In this document: piece after piece, positions 1 to 12,495 of the stretch
Numbering within the stretch: position 1 is the first letter of the stretch
How the letters are laid out: every line of letters begins with the position of its first letter
The notes under the pieces: generated by a model
The model's database searches: none
Seen by the model: the letters and a program-made list of their open reading frames with translations, nothing else
Told to the model about the DNA's origin: nothing
Program-made: the position numbers and the translations under genes
Origin: Stenogyne calaminthoides
Lineage: Eukaryota; Streptophyta; Magnoliopsida; Lamiales; Lamiaceae
Direction of reading: 5' to 3'
NCBI GenBank assembly: GCA_037126765.1
Contig: JBBCBC010000012.1
Coordinates: forward strand, 14,260,001 to 14,324,000
Length of the DNA: 64,000 nucleotides

Positions 1-36
1 CAGATGCTTGCTCATGAGTATGGTCCAGTCAGCATA
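1..36 (-). pseudogene. gag fragment of family 2 element B, cut by element H
   Basis: On the minus strand these bases continue the gag reading frame that starts at 9231 and stops at 9173. The fragment encodes a short stretch with the pattern YADW...MSKHL. The matching place in element A (about 60870-60900) reads YADW...MSNHL without interruption, so the two pieces were once joined and H (37-9172) fell between them. The last five bases, GCATA, are the left target-site copy; the right copy reads TCATA at 9173. The rest of this gag, all of pol and the 3' LTR of B must lie to the left of the window. Confidence 0.75.
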
Positions 37-1850
37 TGTTGGGGAATTAATTGCCCGGATCTATTTGGGATGAATATTTAAATACTTTAATTCTAACAAT
101 TATTACTAGCATGAATTAATCCTATATTAATTCAAATAATAATTCAACAACAAATCATGCATATAAACAGTTCACGTAAATCCTACGCATGCAGAATTAC
201 TACGAGTTTACGTGAACTTACCTCTTGGAATGGCAATGGCCTCGTCGATGAAAACACACCAAAAGACCTTCCCAAGTATTCTCTAGTCCTTGCTCGACAA
301 TCTGGTGGAAGGAAGCTCGCGAACAATTAACAAAAGGCAAAATAAAAATTGTTGCACCACCTTTGTGGATTTACTAATTTTTCCAGCACATGGAATTGTA
401 CTTGGGAATGAAACACTCATCCCCTATTTATAGAGGGTGTTGGTCGAATTTTTAGTGATAAAATAATATGGGAAAATCGTTTTCTTGATCTCCAAGAAAT
501 CTTGAATATATCTCCTATATTATTTTCTCCATAATTAAAATATTCCATAAAAATCTCAACTCCTCTTGTTATGAGAATTTTCGAAAATAATAGGAGCAAG
601 AAACCAAGATTTGGATCTTCTTGAATTTATGAGATATACTTGTATTTCAAGAAATACATATCTTCCATAATATCTTTTCAAGAAAATCTTTCTTTCCCTT
701 TTATTTCAAGAATTTCAAATTTTTCAATATAAATAACCAAATGGAAGATTTCTCGAATTTAATGAGATAATCTTGTATTCCAAGAATACATATCTTCATT
801 CCATAACAAAATTCAAAGAAAATCTTTCTCCCCTTTTATTCATATTTTTCGAAAAATGAGGAAAAATAGGCAACACAAATTTATTTTATTTTTAAACATC
901 TTTTTCAGTTATTGGATTTTATGTTGGACTACTTGGGGGACCTTTAGGAGAATTAAGATTGAACCTTCCAATGAACCTTGAATTATCAATATTGAGCCAC
1001 AATATTATTCAAGCCCATAAATATTAATTAATCCCACTACATAATTAATATTGCACTATCCATCTTAACCCATATTACAGTTAATATGGCTCCCGATTAT
1101 TATTTCCCGTGTTTAAGATTATCTAGCTCATTAATTAATTCAAGCCACTGAAATAACTTTCCATTAATTAATATCTTTTATCCTTGGTAAAGGAACAGTT
1201 CAGCATTATTATCCATACAGGAAACTAGTTCCACTTGCAAGATTTGGTATGATAAAACTTATGAACCTCCCAAGGGGGCAAATCGAACAAGCGTACTTGC
1301 ACACGAAATCTTAGCAATCGCATGTGACCAATAATATTGCCCAAGATATAAAGTATTGAATCTCCTTGATTCTCTACCCGTAATAAGTCAAAACAATAAT
1401 TACTAACCACACACGATCCTATTTAAGGGATGAAGATTAAGAAATAACGAACCACTGAGGTCTAATTCTTCTTAGTTCAGTTCTGAAGAATTTGTCCTCC
1501 TGTAGGTCCTCTTCAATGCATCAGTCATGCACTAGTGTAATCTCTTGGTCAAGACAAACCAATCTGAGCCTTACACTTCAACCTTTCACAATGGATTGTT
1601 CATTTCCATCTAGGTCGTAAATGGTGTACTTTTAGTTACAAGGGACTGTTAATTTAATCTTCTGTGATCTGGTATCACTAAATTAACTACAATGTAACAC
1701 GTACTATTTATTGAACAATTATGCAGTAAATATATGTAACATTCGATGATATTTAAAGCATCAGTGATAAACAATTTATTTCAGTAAATAAGTCCGAAAT
1801 TCAGTCTGATTATACAAAGTAAAAGCATACTTTCCAGTATAATCCCAATA
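37..1850 (-). repeat. 3' LTR of element H (family 1)
   Basis: This matches 7336-9172 almost base for base. On the minus strand it should begin TGTTGGG; here it begins TATTGGG, so the terminal TG is mutated, while the other end keeps CA. A TATA box (TATAAATA, minus strand) lies at 425-432. The ORFs at 417-599 and 1225-1410 inside it are chance frames, not genes. Confidence 0.92.
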
Positions 1851-1851
1851 A

Positions 1852-1862
1852 TCTCCCACTTA
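1852..1862 (-). other. Polypurine tract of element H
   Basis: On the minus strand AAGTGGGAGAT lies next to the 3' LTR, where the plus-strand primer of an LTR retrotransposon is expected. The 190 bp between it and the RNase H ORF (1863-2053) hold nothing else that I can see. Confidence 0.7.
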
Positions 1863-2053
1863 TACTCAAAGTCTGCTTTTAAGTATACTACAACATGTCT
1901 CGTGTAGTTCCTAATACATGACATCAAATGTCACCTACACGAACCTAATAATGTCTCCCACTTATACTCAAAGCAGATTGTCAACGGTCTTGACACCCAT
2001 TCCTTTCACATGTCTCTCGAATGTATTCGAGGACCCTTTGTGAATGGATCGGC

Positions 2054-2770
2054 CTAGGTTGTTTTCTTCGACGCGATCTTTGCCACCTCTATATCTCCTC
2101 TCTTAACGATTTCTCGTATAAGATGGTATTTCTTTTCAATGTGTTTGCTGGCCTTGTGGGCTCTTGGTTCCCTTGAATTTACAACTGCTCCGGAATTGTC
2201 ACAATAAACAGTGATTGTGCTGGGCAAATTTGGAACTACATCCAAGTCCACTAGGAAGTTCTTGAGCCAAACCTCTTCTTTCACTGCCTCGCATGCAGCT
2301 ACATATTCGGCTTCCATGGTAGAATCTGCGATGCATTTCTGCTTAATGTTTCTCCACGTCATGGCTCCTCCCCCCATGCAAAACACACTACCGGAGGTAG
2401 ATTTTCTAGAATCTAAGTCTGATTGGAAATCCGAGTCCGGTGTAGCCGATGGGGATTAAATATCTGACTGATAAACCAACATTCTATCTCGAGTTATTTT
2501 CAGATAATTGAGAATGTTTTTAATCGCCAAATCAATGTTCCTTCCCTCAAGGGTTACTTTGATATCTTGCCACCATGCCAAGCGGCAAAGCGGATATCCG
2601 GTCTCGCACAAAGACATTGCATACATAAGGCTTCCGGCGGTAGAAGCATAAGGAATGTCTTTCATGTCATCTATCTCCTTTTTGTGTCTTAGGGCACATT
2701 TCGATAGATGGATTCCATGCCCGAAAGGTCTGAAGCCTTTCTTGGAATCTGCATCTTTGAATCGTTTCAA
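2054..2770 (-). pseudogene. RNase H and pol connection region of element H
   Basis: Two minus-strand frames (2456-2770 and 2054-2386) cover the segment after the reverse transcriptase. The first has the copia pattern PYASTAGSLMYAM. The second has ADSTMEAEYVAACEA, then VYCDNSGAV and the SKHIEKKYHLIRE motif that ends copia RNase H domains. The glutamate of MEAEY and the aspartate of CDN are conserved active-site positions and are present. The two pieces are in different frames and the segment that should hold the first catalytic aspartate (usually in a DADWAG motif) is missing between them, so the domain is broken. Confidence 0.85.
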
Positions 2771-2806
2771 GATAGTGTCTATGTATGAAGCTTTGCGATA
2801 AGCCTA

Positions 2807-4084
2807 TCATCCTTTTCTTGCGATCTCGGTGATCTTGATCCCAAGGATGTGCCCGACTTCCCCTAAGTCCTTCATATCAAACTGTTTTGAAAGCCATGCC
2901 CTTACGTCTGATAACACCTTTACATCGTTCCCGATGAGCAGAATGTCGTCTACGCATAGTACTAAGAATACCAATGCAGTTCCAACACGCTTTTTATACA
3001 CAAAACTTTCGAACTCGTTTTGATCAAACCCGTAAGACTTTATAACATGATCAAAACATTGGTTCCAAGCTCTGGATGCCTGTTTGAGTCCGTAAATGGA
3101 CTTCACGAGCTTACAAACTAGGTGTTCTTGGCCCTTTTTAATGAAGCCTTGGGGTTGTTGCATATAGATTCCTTCATCAAGACTTCCGTTAAGGAAAGCT
3201 GTCTTGACATCTATTTGTCAGATTTCAAAATCGAGATGCGCAGCAATCGACAAGAGAATCCGGATGGACTTGAGCATTGCTACAGGTGAAAAGGTTTCCT
3301 CATAGTCGATCCCTTCTTTCTGAGTATAACCTTTCGCCACAAGCCTTGCCTTGAAGGTTTCCACCTTCCCGTCCGATCCCCTCTTTCTCTTGTATACCCA
3401 CTTGCAACCAATAGGTTTGACCCCATTAAGTGGTTCGACTAGCTCCCACACTCTGTTATGATCCATAGAACCCATTTCTGCTTTCATTGCCTTTTGCCAA
3501 GAAACCACATCCTTGTCTTGGATTGCCTTATCATATGTCCATGGGTCTGATTCGTCTTGTCCGAGAATTAAGTCCGAGGACTCTCCTATCCCCATGAATC
3601 TCTCGGGTTGTCTCACAACCCTCCCACTATGACGAGGTTCCGATTGTGAAAGTGTGTTGTTTGGTATATCATCTTGTACAGTTGGCAATGAGGTTAGCCC
3701 CCTTAGCTCACTTAAGGTAATCTCACTTCTGGGTCTTCTTTCGTTCATATAGTCTTCCTCCAAAAATCTAAAGTGGGTGCTTATTACAACCTTTTGATCT
3801 TCGGGACCATAGAACATACATCCTTTTGTTCCCTCGGGGTATCCTATAAATAGCCTTAATTCTGATCGAGGATCCAATTTTCCGGCTTCCTTGTCCAACA
3901 CGTAGGCCGGACACCCCCAAATTCTCATGTGTCTCAAACTGGGCTTGCGCCCGGTCCATAATTCTTTGGGAGTTTTGGGAACCGATTTGGATGGCACCAA
4001 GTTCAGAATGTAAGCCGTTGTTTCCAAGGCATGACCCCAGAACGACTTGGGAAGATCCGCATAACACATCATTGATCTAACCAT
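2807..4084 (-). pseudogene. Copia reverse transcriptase of element H (RVT_2 type)
   Basis: The 288-residue frame at 3218-4084 starts with the integrase C-terminal end (WGHALETTAYILN) and runs into the RT N-terminus (GCKWVYKRKRG, ARLVAKGYTQKEG, ETFSPVA). The 118-residue frame at 2807-3163 continues with GLKQASRAWNQCFD and the catalytic loop. That loop reads CVDD where copia elements have YVDD, a one-base tyrosine to cysteine change; both aspartates remain. A stop or frameshift near 3165-3217 separates the frames. As written it would not make a full polyprotein. Confidence 0.9.
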
Positions 4085-4096
4085 TACTAAAAGAGT

Positions 4097-4905
4097 TCAG
4101 TTTCTTCGCTCTGCAACCCCGTTTTGTTGAGGGGTTCCGGGTGCAGTCAGCTGGGATACAATCCCTTCATCTGACAAGTAGTTCAAAAACTCATCGCTGA
4201 GGTACTCGCCTCCATGATTGGATCGTAGAGACTTGATACGTTTTTCCCTATGATTCTCTGCTTGAGCCTTAAATTCTTTGAATTTCTCAAAGGTCTCAGA
4301 TTTATGCTTCATAAGGAAAATATAACTGTACCTCGAGTAGTCATCAATAAAAGTGACGAAATACTCGTAACCTCCTCTTGCTTTGGTTGACATTGGACCA
4401 CATACGTCTGTGTGAACGATTTCTAACACTTATTTGGCTCTATTCACCTTGGCTCCGAATGCCCTCTTGGTCATTTTACCCTCCAAACATGATTCGCAGG
4501 TTGGAATTGGTTCAACTTGGAGAGACTCCAGTGAACCGTCTTTCACCAACCTCTGGATCCTCTTTGGATTAATATGTCCCAATCTTAGATGCCATAGAAG
4601 TGTTCGTTTACGTCTGATGAACGTTTTCTTTTATCGGAAACAGTTGATGTGTTATAGGATGCATTTCGTGAGTGGTGTGCACAGTTAATTGTATAGAGAT
4701 TACTTGACAACGTTCCATGACTGATAAATTTATCATAAAGAGAAATGGTAACAACTTTATCAAAAGTAACTGAATATCCATCAAGGTAAGGTTTAGAAAC
4801 TGAAATTAAATTCTTTCTAAAATTCAGAACGTAAAGTACATCTCTTAAAATTAAAACTCTGTCTTCAAAAGACAGGTGCACTTCTCCCACTGCTTCAACT
4901 GCCAC
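4097..4905 (-). pseudogene. Integrase and gag-pre-integrase region of element H
   Basis: The frame at 4585-4905 covers the segment from protease to the integrase N-terminus. The frame at 4097-4429 holds the integrase core: HTDVCGP gives the first catalytic Asp, NGVAERRN the catalytic Glu. The second acidic residue is lost: the motif reads RSNHGGEY where copia integrases have RSDxGGEY, an Asp to Asn change at codon 4217-4219. Between the frames (4430-4584) the zinc-binding segment is interrupted by stops. The enzyme should be inactive. Confidence 0.87.
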
Positions 4906-4950
4906 TCTTGTAGCATCGCCCAGTGTGATGAGGATCTCACTCCCACTAAG

Positions 4951-5983
4951 TTACCGGGTCCGTTTGAACCCCTGTAAAGTGAAACAAACATGATCAGTGG
5001 ATCCCGTATCCACCACCCATAAATGGGAGGCATACGCCGCTAAGCAAGTTTCAACAACTAGTGCGTGAGAATTACCTTTCTTTCCATTCCTTTTGGGATT
5101 GGAACAGGCTGACCTCCAATGTCCTCTTTCACCGCACTTGAACCAGTTTCCTTTTGGTACTTTCTTGACACCCATCCAACTAGCTATCTTTCTCTTACTT
5201 TTCTTAGTGATGAGTTTGCTTTGGATCTGACCACTTTCCTTTTCTTGAGTCTTGCCTTCCATTGGCCTAGATCTTGAGAAAAGACTTTTGGTCACCAATG
5301 CTTCGTCTTTCTTTCCTAAATGCTTCTCTATTATCTCCAAGGCTTCTTGTAGAGTGTCCATAGTAAACATGTGATCGCTCATCACAAAACTACAGTAAAA
5401 CTCATCAAAACACCTTGGAAGAGTTAGGAAAAGAAATTCGATTTGAGCCTCATCACAATACTTAGTACCGAGATAAGCAAGTTTATCAAAATGGCATTTT
5501 ATTCTGAGAACATGCTCCCTTACGGGTGTTCCCTCAGCCATTTTTAGCCTAGCCACGTCACCGGTTTTAAACTGATTGATCATGCGGTCTTTTGTTAAAA
5601 ACATTTCTTCAAGACTTTGTATAATTTCTGCAGCAGACTCAACACCTTCATGAAAGTGTCTCAAATCATCAGACAGTGAAGTCAAGATTACACGTTTCAT
5701 GGGTTCATTGGCCTGCTCCCAAATATTATACAAGTGTCTTTCCGCATCAGATCTATCAGTAAGCATACGTGGCTTGGGTACATCAAGAACCCAATGATGT
5801 TCTTGTCTTGGGTAGAGGACAAAAACTCATATTCCGTTTCCAAACAACATAGTTATCTCCGGTTAATTGGTGTTCTTTGAGTGTATATAAAAAGTGGATT
5901 AAAAAGGTTGCGACATGATGAATGAAATAAATAATAATATGCATAAGCACAAATATATCACAAAATTCGATCACATGTTTCAT
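4951..5983 (-). pseudogene. Gag and aspartic protease of element H
   Basis: Two frames, 5783-5983 and 4951-5766, make up gag. The first holds the N-terminal LTGDNYVVWKRNM motif of plant copia gag. The second (271 residues) has the UBN2-type body, a basic linker and a zinc knuckle at residues 208-221. The first zinc ligand is Trp instead of Cys (WFKCGERGHWRSAC), so the knuckle has lost one of its CCHC ligands. The protease active site DTGSTDH follows at residues 253-259. Gag should coat the RNA in a virus-like particle and the protease should cut the polyprotein; here the frames are separated. Confidence 0.88.
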
Positions 5984-7319
5984 ATTAAAATCTCAAAAAA
6001 AATATGAACATGCATCAACCAACATCTCAAAACAGTTTAAATAAGCCACGTGGGGTGGGTCATTATTTAAACACATTCAAGCAGGTTACAAACAAGAACA
6101 ATTACAAACCTTTAATATCCAGATTAATAGTTGGCTCCCACTTGACCAATATAAAATCGCGGGGACTTTGGTAAGTATATGCATATCAATTTTATACCTA
6201 AATAATAACCATGATTAAATACAAAATTATTATTTCACTTTTGAGCGAGCCTCGTGGGGAGGGTCATAAATCGCCACTAGTAATAATCCACAATCATCCA
6301 TTCGGAATTTATTCATGTGAAAGCTATCTTTTGACCGTCCCATAGGGGGAATTTCTCCAAAAGAATTCATAAATAAATAAATCATGGAGGTCAAAATTAA
6401 TTCAATTTTATTATCCGGAATAAAATTATCAATTAATTGTTTAAGCATACTTAGTAATTTTCGAAAGTGAGATTTTTCAAAAAAAAATTCTCATGCATCG
6501 CAAATTTAAACACAATTTAAATAAGCATAAAATAATGCATAAACATCAAGACAAAAGTTTAAACAAATTGGGCACATTTATCAAATTGTCATGGTTAATT
6601 TTTGTCATGTCTTGATCTTGAGAAATCGTCTTCATAGCCTTCATCGTTCGTCTCGAAAAGTTCCCACTTGACCGTTTAAAAAAAATGCCTTGTCAAGCCA
6701 CGTCATCGACCATTTCATGGTCGGAGTGCCCGCCTAGCACCCGCCGGCCGTGTCGAGTGGCATCCGTCTTGACGCCAAAGCGCCTAACGACATCGCCTCG
6801 TCGCGTCGCCCCCGCAGCCCTCGCCGCCCAAACATCCCGATCTCGTCGCCCGTCGCCACACGTCGAACCCGCGTTTCGCTCGGTCCTCCGGCCTCGCCCA
6901 GCGCCGATCAGACGCGCCACCGGCGTCCGCGTCGCGTGCGTGCCTCCCTTGGCACTTTTTGCGCGACGCACGCTGCCTACGCCCGGTTCTGGATCCCGTT
7001 TTTTAATTCTTCGTCTCCGCCTCCATTTCCGATCCGGTTACAATTTATTTACAAAAAATAAATAAACCTAGATCTAGACTAGTCTATTACATTGATCAAA
7101 TCAAACAAATTCTAATCTACTTGTGGATTTTCTCGAGAAAAAAAAACAAATTGAATCTAATCTAATTAAAAAACCACAATTTATATGCATGCATAAATAA
7201 ACACATTAAATTCCATGACAATTGGATACTGCGAAAAAAGATCTAGCAATTCTACTATCAATTTCAAATTTAATGAAAATGAATTAAATTACAATTTAAA
7301 ATTCAAAGTCTTAAACCGA
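5984..7319 (-). other. 5' leader of element H with a GC-rich island
   Basis: This is the untranslated stretch between PBS and gag. It is mostly AT-rich, but about 6685-7030 is strongly GC- and CpG-rich, unlike the rest of the element. Open frames there (6685-7065 plus, 6693-6971 minus) are arginine/alanine/proline-rich on both strands, which is what GC-rich DNA gives by chance; I do not call a gene. A short motif (TGGGGNGGGTCAT) occurs twice, near 6052 and 6254. Confidence 0.6.
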
Positions 7320-7334
7320 GGGCTCGATACTAGA
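7320..7334 (-). other. Primer-binding site of element H, degenerate tRNA-iMet type
   Basis: The minus strand next to the 5' LTR reads TAGTATCGAGCC. The usual plant copia site complementary to initiator tRNA-Met is TGGTATCAGAGCC, so this copy has one substitution and one missing base. Confidence 0.6.
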
Positions 7335-7335
7335 T

Positions 7336-9172
7336 TGTTGGGGAATTAATTGCCCGGATCTATTCGGGATGAATATTTAAATACAAATTTAATTTTAACA
7401 ATTATTACTAGCATGAATTAATCCTATATTAATGCAAATAATAATTCAACAACAAATCATGCATATAAACAGTTCACGTAAATCCTACGTATGCGGAATT
7501 ACTACAAGTTTACGTGAACTTACCTCTTGGAATGGCAATGGCCTCGTCGATGAAAACACACCAAAAGACCTTCCCAAGTATTCCCTAGTCCTTGCTCGAC
7601 AATTCGGTGGAAGGAAGCTCGCGAACAATTAACAAAAGACAAAATAAAATTTGTTGTACCACCTTTGTGGATTTACTAATTTTTCCAGCACATGGAATTG
7701 TACTTGGAAATGAAACACTCTTCCCCTATTTATAGAGGGTGTTGGTCGAATTTTTAGTGATAAAATAATAAGGAAAAATCTTTTTCTTGATCTCCAAGAA
7801 ATCTTGAATATATCTCCTATATTCTTTTCTCCATAATTAAAATATTCCATAAATATCCCAACTCCTCTTGTTATGGGAATTTTCGAAAATAATAGGAGCA
7901 AAAAACCAAGATTTGGATCTTCTTGAATTTATGAGATATACTTGTATTTCAAGAAATACATATCTTCCATAATATCTTTTCAAGAAAATCAAGAAAATCT
8001 TTCTTTCCCTTTTATTTCAAGAATTTCAAAATTTTCAATATAAATAACCAAGTGGGAGATTTCTTGAATTTAATGAGATAATCTTGTATTCCAAGAATAC
8101 ATATCTTCATTCCATAACAAAATTCAAAGAAAATCTTTCTCCCCTTTTATTCATATTTTTCGAAAAATGAGGAAAAATAGGCAACAAAAATTATTTTATT
8201 TTTAAACACCTTTTTTCAGTTATTGGACTTTATGTTGGGCTACTTGAGGGGCCTTTAGGAGAATTAAGATTGGACCTTCCAATGGACCTTGAATTATCAA
8301 TATTGAGCCACAATATTATTCAAGCCCATAAATATTAATTAATCCCACTACATAATTAATATTGCACTATCCATCTTAACCCATATTACAATTAATATGG
8401 CTCCCGGTTATTATTTTCCGTGTTTAAGATTATCTAGCCCATTACTTAATTCAAGCCACTGAAATAGCTTTCCATTAATTAATATCTTTCATCCTTGGTA
8501 AAGGAACGGTTCAACATTATTATCCATACCGGAAACTAGTTCCACTTGTAAGATTTGGTATGATAAAACTTATGAACCTCCCAAGGGGTCAAATCGAACA
8601 AGCGTACTTGCACACAATTCTCCGTATTAAATCTTAGCAATCGCATGTGACCAATAATATTGTACAAGATATAAAGTATTGAATCTTCTTGATTCTCTAC
8701 CCGTAATAAGTCAAAGCAATAATTACTAACCACACACGATCCTATTTAAGGGATGAAGATTAAGAAACAACGAACCACTGAGGTCTAATTCTTCCTAGTT
8801 CGGTTCTGAAGAATTTGTTCTCTGTAGGTCCTCTTCAGTGCATCAGTCATGCACTAGTGTAATCTCTTGGTCAAGACAAGCCACTCTGAGCCTTACACTT
8901 CAACCTTTCACGATGGATTGTTCATTTCCATCTAGGTCGTGAATGGTGTACTTTTAGTTACAAGGGACTGGTAATTTAATCTTCTGTGATCTGGTATCAC
9001 TAAATTAACTACAATGTAACACGTACTATTTATTGAACAGTTATGCAGTAAATATATGTAACATTCGATGATATTTAAAGCATCAGTGATAAACAATTTA
9101 TTTCAGTAAATAAGTCCGAAATTCAATCTGATTATACAAAGTAAAAGCATACTTTTCAGTATAATCCCAACA
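7336..9172 (-). repeat. 5' LTR of element H (family 1)
   Basis: It begins TGTTGGGATTATAC and ends AATTCCCCAACA on the minus strand, giving the TG...CA ends of an LTR. It pairs with 37-1850 and is related to the solo LTR 20487-22283 and to the reversed copy 10888-12495. It is the promoter-bearing copy for this element. Confidence 0.93.
7727..7734 (-). promoter_or_regulatory. LTR TATA box of element H
   Basis: TATAAATA on the minus strand lies in the downstream third of the LTR and is kept in every family 1 copy (425-432, 12081-12088, 20878-20885). Transcription of the element should start about 30 bp downstream of it. Confidence 0.6.
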
Positions 9173-9231
9173 TCATACTCATTAATAGAGAACTTAGGCA
9201 GATCATGATACATACCTGAAGTATTATCCAT
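9173..9231 (-). pseudogene. Start of gag of family 2 element B
   Basis: The frame opens with ATG at 9229-9231 on the minus strand and encodes MDNTSGMYHDLPKFSINEY, then is cut by H and resumes at position 36. The same start region occurs in element A at 60933, where a single missing base shifts the frame. Only about 30 residues are in the window. The piece is intact as far as it goes. Confidence 0.72.
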
Positions 9232-9355
9232 GCTGATCGTGAGTTTTGAAAACAGATGAATTTTAAAACATGTTTTTCAAGATTTGTTCAAGTGACCACA
9301 ATGGTTCTTCCTCAAGAACCGATGATACTCAAAGCCAGTGGGTCAGTGAACCACT

Positions 9356-9367
9356 GCTCTGATACCA
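9356..9367 (-). other. Primer-binding site of element B, tRNA-iMet
   Basis: The minus strand reads TGGTATCAGAGC two bases from the LTR end, the standard plant copia site for initiator tRNA-Met. Confidence 0.88.
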
Positions 9368-9369
9368 CT

Positions 9370-10887
9370 TGTAGGTCCAGAATAGGTATTCGTGATGGCA
9401 GAAGTCTAGAGGGGAGGGGTGAATAGACTTCTGAAAACTTTTTGTGAGATCAGGTGTGAAAAACAAGTAAGCCTGATCAGAGTGTGTGTGAATCAGTTTG
9501 GACTGATATCCAACTTACTGATCGCATGAGGGCAGATCAATTCGGTGTCTATCAGTTTAACTGATATGCGGAAGCTAAGTTTTAACTTGTGTGAAAAACC
9601 AGTTTTGTTAAATCAGAATTTTGCTTATCTATTTTGAATCAGATGACAAAGTGTCAATCTGATCAGATCAGTTGCTTGATCCAAATCCTATCCAGACTCA
9701 GAATATGCATGTAATATTGAAACAGGTAGTGTGCAAAGTGTAAAGCAGATAAATCAGATAATGCACATAAGATTTTATAGTGGTTCGGACAACCTGTCCT
9801 ACGTCCACTCTTCCCTATCAGCAGGGGAACCAACTTAACCAACTGGACGTAGTTTAATGTGTTAGTCCAACACAGTACAACAGATGTTTAAAGAGTTCTC
9901 ACTCAACCAATCCCAGAAATCAGAAACTAGAAACCCTAATCTGAAATCTTGCAAAACAAACTTAACCTAACTTTTGGTTTGGGTATAAGATTTGTTGTAT
10001 TCCAACTGAAAATCTATCCTAGTATTTGAGTAGCCTAAAGCTAAAGGATAAGATTTCTCAACTAAGAACTATGGGATGAACACTTAAAAATATTCTTACT
10101 TTTTTGTTCTTCGTGCGGAAATTGCGGATAACTTGAGTTTGATGATAATTTCCGTATGCTTACTATGAAGAGTGATCCCATATTTATAGACCTTGAAATC
10201 AAAAGAGCAGTTGGAGAGCACTTTGAATTTCAGGCTATTTTAGATAGTTTGCATGTTTGATGTGATGTGCTTCAGGGATGGCATTGTCGAAAGCATGTAT
10301 GTTTGTCCTTTCTAGCTGTTTGACTGTGCAGCGCCAAAATCCCGCATTGTCAGGTCCATACACATGTGTCCCATTCTCATTGGTTAACAAGTACACTTAT
10401 TCAGTGTTTGCTTTACCAACTAGGGTTGACATTCTTCTTGTCAGATTATCATCGTATGATCTGGTGCATAATTAGTTGTCACCTGGTGTGAGTTGACCTA
10501 ATAAGATAATACTGATCAGTCTAACTGATAGAGTCTTCTGATGCAAGTTGTCATAGCTCAACTAGCAGACTCGTCTGATGTATGTCTTCTGGTCTTGTTC
10601 TTCTGGTAGTCATCTGATCTTCAGGTCTTCTGATTCTTCATCTTCATGTCTTCACCTGATCATCTGACTATCTGGCTGGTCTGATCCTCTGACCTTCTTC
10701 AAGACTTGACCTATTCATATTGAGTTCCCCCTCAATATGTGATCTATCTACTACATCAATTGTTCTATACAATAATTATCAACTGGTCACCTTAACCTGA
10801 TATTTAGATCATCAGTCAGCTAACAGGTCTGACTGGTCCTATTACAAGTGTTTTGGAACTTTCATAAAAACTCTAAATTTCCCAACA
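9370..10887 (-). repeat. 5' LTR of element B (family 2)
   Basis: Read on the minus strand it begins TGTTGGGAAATTTA at 10887 and ends GGACCTACA at 9370. It is about 1.5 kb and has TATAAATA at 10181-10188 (minus). It is related to the LTRs at 12907, 15147, 48427 and 61075 and is the least scrambled family 2 LTR here, with CAG and CTG triplets intact. Its right end cuts directly into a family 1 LTR (F), so B inserted into F. The ORF at 10278-10475 is chance. Confidence 0.88.
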
Positions 10888-12495
10888 ACCTAGACGGAAA
10901 TGAACAGTCCATCGTGAAAGGTTGAAGTGTAAGGCTCAGATTGACTTGTCTTGCCCAAGAGATGGTATTAGTGCATTATGATGCGTTGAATAGGACCTAC
11001 ATGAGGATAAATTCTTCAGAACTGAATATAGAAGAATTAGACCTCAGTTATTAGTTATTTCTTAATCTCCGTCCCTTAAATAGGATCGTGTGGAATTAAT
11101 AACTATTGCTTTGACTTATGATGGGTAGAGAATCAATGTGATTCAATACCTTGTATCTTGGGCAATATTGTTAGTTACACGACGATTGCAAAGATTTAAT
11201 ACGGAGAATCGGTGTGCAAGTGTGTCTTGTTTTATTTGTCCCCTTGGGAGGCTTAGAAGTTTTATCATATTAAATCTTGCAAGTGAAATTAGTTTCCGGT
11301 ATGGATAATAATGTTGAGTCGTTCCTGAACCAAGGAAAAAGATATTAATTAAAGTGAAGCTATTTCAGTGGCTTAAATTAATTAATGGACTAGATAATCT
11401 TAAAAATGGGAAATAATAATAGGGAGCCATATTAACAATAATATGGGTTAAGATGGATAGTGCAATATTAATTATGTAGTGGGATTAATTAATATTTATG
11501 GGCTTGAATAATATTGTGGCTCAATTTTGATAATTCAAGGTCCATTGAAAGATCCAATCTTAATTCTCCTAAAGGCCCCTCAAGTAGCCCAAAGATAAAG
11601 TCCAATAACTGAAAAAAGTGTTTAAAATAAAATAAAATAAAATATTGTTGCCTATTTTTCCTGTATTTTTCGAAAATAAATAAATAAAAGAGGGAGAAAG
11701 ATTTTCTTTGAATTTTGTTATGGAATGAGGATAAGTATTCTTGGAATACAAGTTTATCTCATTAAATTCAAGAAATTTGTGATTTTCGAAAATTATGAGT
11801 AAAATAAGGAAGGAAATATTTTCTTGATTTTCTTGAAAAGATATTATGGAAGATATGTATTCTTGGAATACAAGAATATCTCATAAATTCAAGAAGATCC
11901 TAATCTTGAAAATCTTGGCTCTTATTTTCAAAAGTATCCATAACAAGAGGAGGTGGGATTTTTGTGGAATATTTTAAATATGGAGAAAATAATATATGGG
12001 ATATATTCAAGATTTCTTGGAGATCAAGAAAAAGATTTTCCCATCTTATTCTCACTAAAATTTTCGACCACCCTCCCTCTTATAAATAGGGGATGAATGT
12101 TTCAACCCCAAGTGCAATTCCATGTGTTGGAAAAATTAGAAATCCACAAAGGTGGTGCAACATAATTTTATTTTTCCTTTTGTTAATTGTTCGCGAGTAT
12201 CCTTCCACCTGATTGTTGAACAAGGATGAGGGAATACTTGAGAAGGCTCTTTGGGTGTGTTCGTGTGAACGGGGTATCCATCTTCTCAACGATTGTCACT
12301 CCGAGAGGTTAGTTCACGTAAACTCCTAGCAATTCCGCATGCGTATGATTTATGTGACGAATTTGTATGCATGATTTATTGTTGAATTATTATTTGAATT
12401 AATATAGGATTAATTCATGCTAGTAATAATTGTTAGAATTAAATTTGTATTTAAATATTCATCTCGAATAGATCCGGACAATTAATTCCCCAATA
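10888..12495 (+). repeat. Family 1 LTR (F), plus orientation, interrupted by element B
   Basis: This is the reverse complement of the LTRs of H, from about 235 bp into the LTR to its end (AATTCCCCAATA). TATAAATA lies at 12081-12088. The missing first part is not truly deleted: B ends exactly where F starts here, so the head of F should lie beyond the far end of B, left of the window. No family 1 internal sequence follows it, so F is probably a solo LTR. It sits just inside the start of the family 3 LTR of G. Confidence 0.82.

Larger units (their letters stand above)
37..9172 (-). mobile_element. Complete Ty1/copia LTR retrotransposon H (family 1)
   Basis: Two LTRs of about 1.8 kb in direct orientation flank an internal region of 5.5 kb. 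The minus strand reads gag, protease, integrase, reverse transcriptase and RNase H in that order, which is the copia order. A degenerate initiator-Met primer-binding site adjoins the 5' LTR and a purine tract adjoins the 3' LTR. Flanking pentanucleotides are GCATA (32-36) and TCATA (9173-9177), four of five matching. The LTRs differ by small indels and a few percent of bases by eye, so insertion is fairly recent, but every pol domain carries stops, frameshifts or changed catalytic residues. H is inserted in the gag of element B. Confidence 0.93.

Noticed and set aside
6685..7065. 126-residue open frame (and overlapping frames on both strands)
   Set aside because: GC-rich DNA gives Arg/Ala/Pro-rich frames on both strands; no motif, no start context, lies in a retrotransposon leader.
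10888..12495. Deletion of the first 235 bp of LTR F
   Set aside because: B ends exactly at the break, so the missing part is more simply explained as lying on the other side of B, outside the window.
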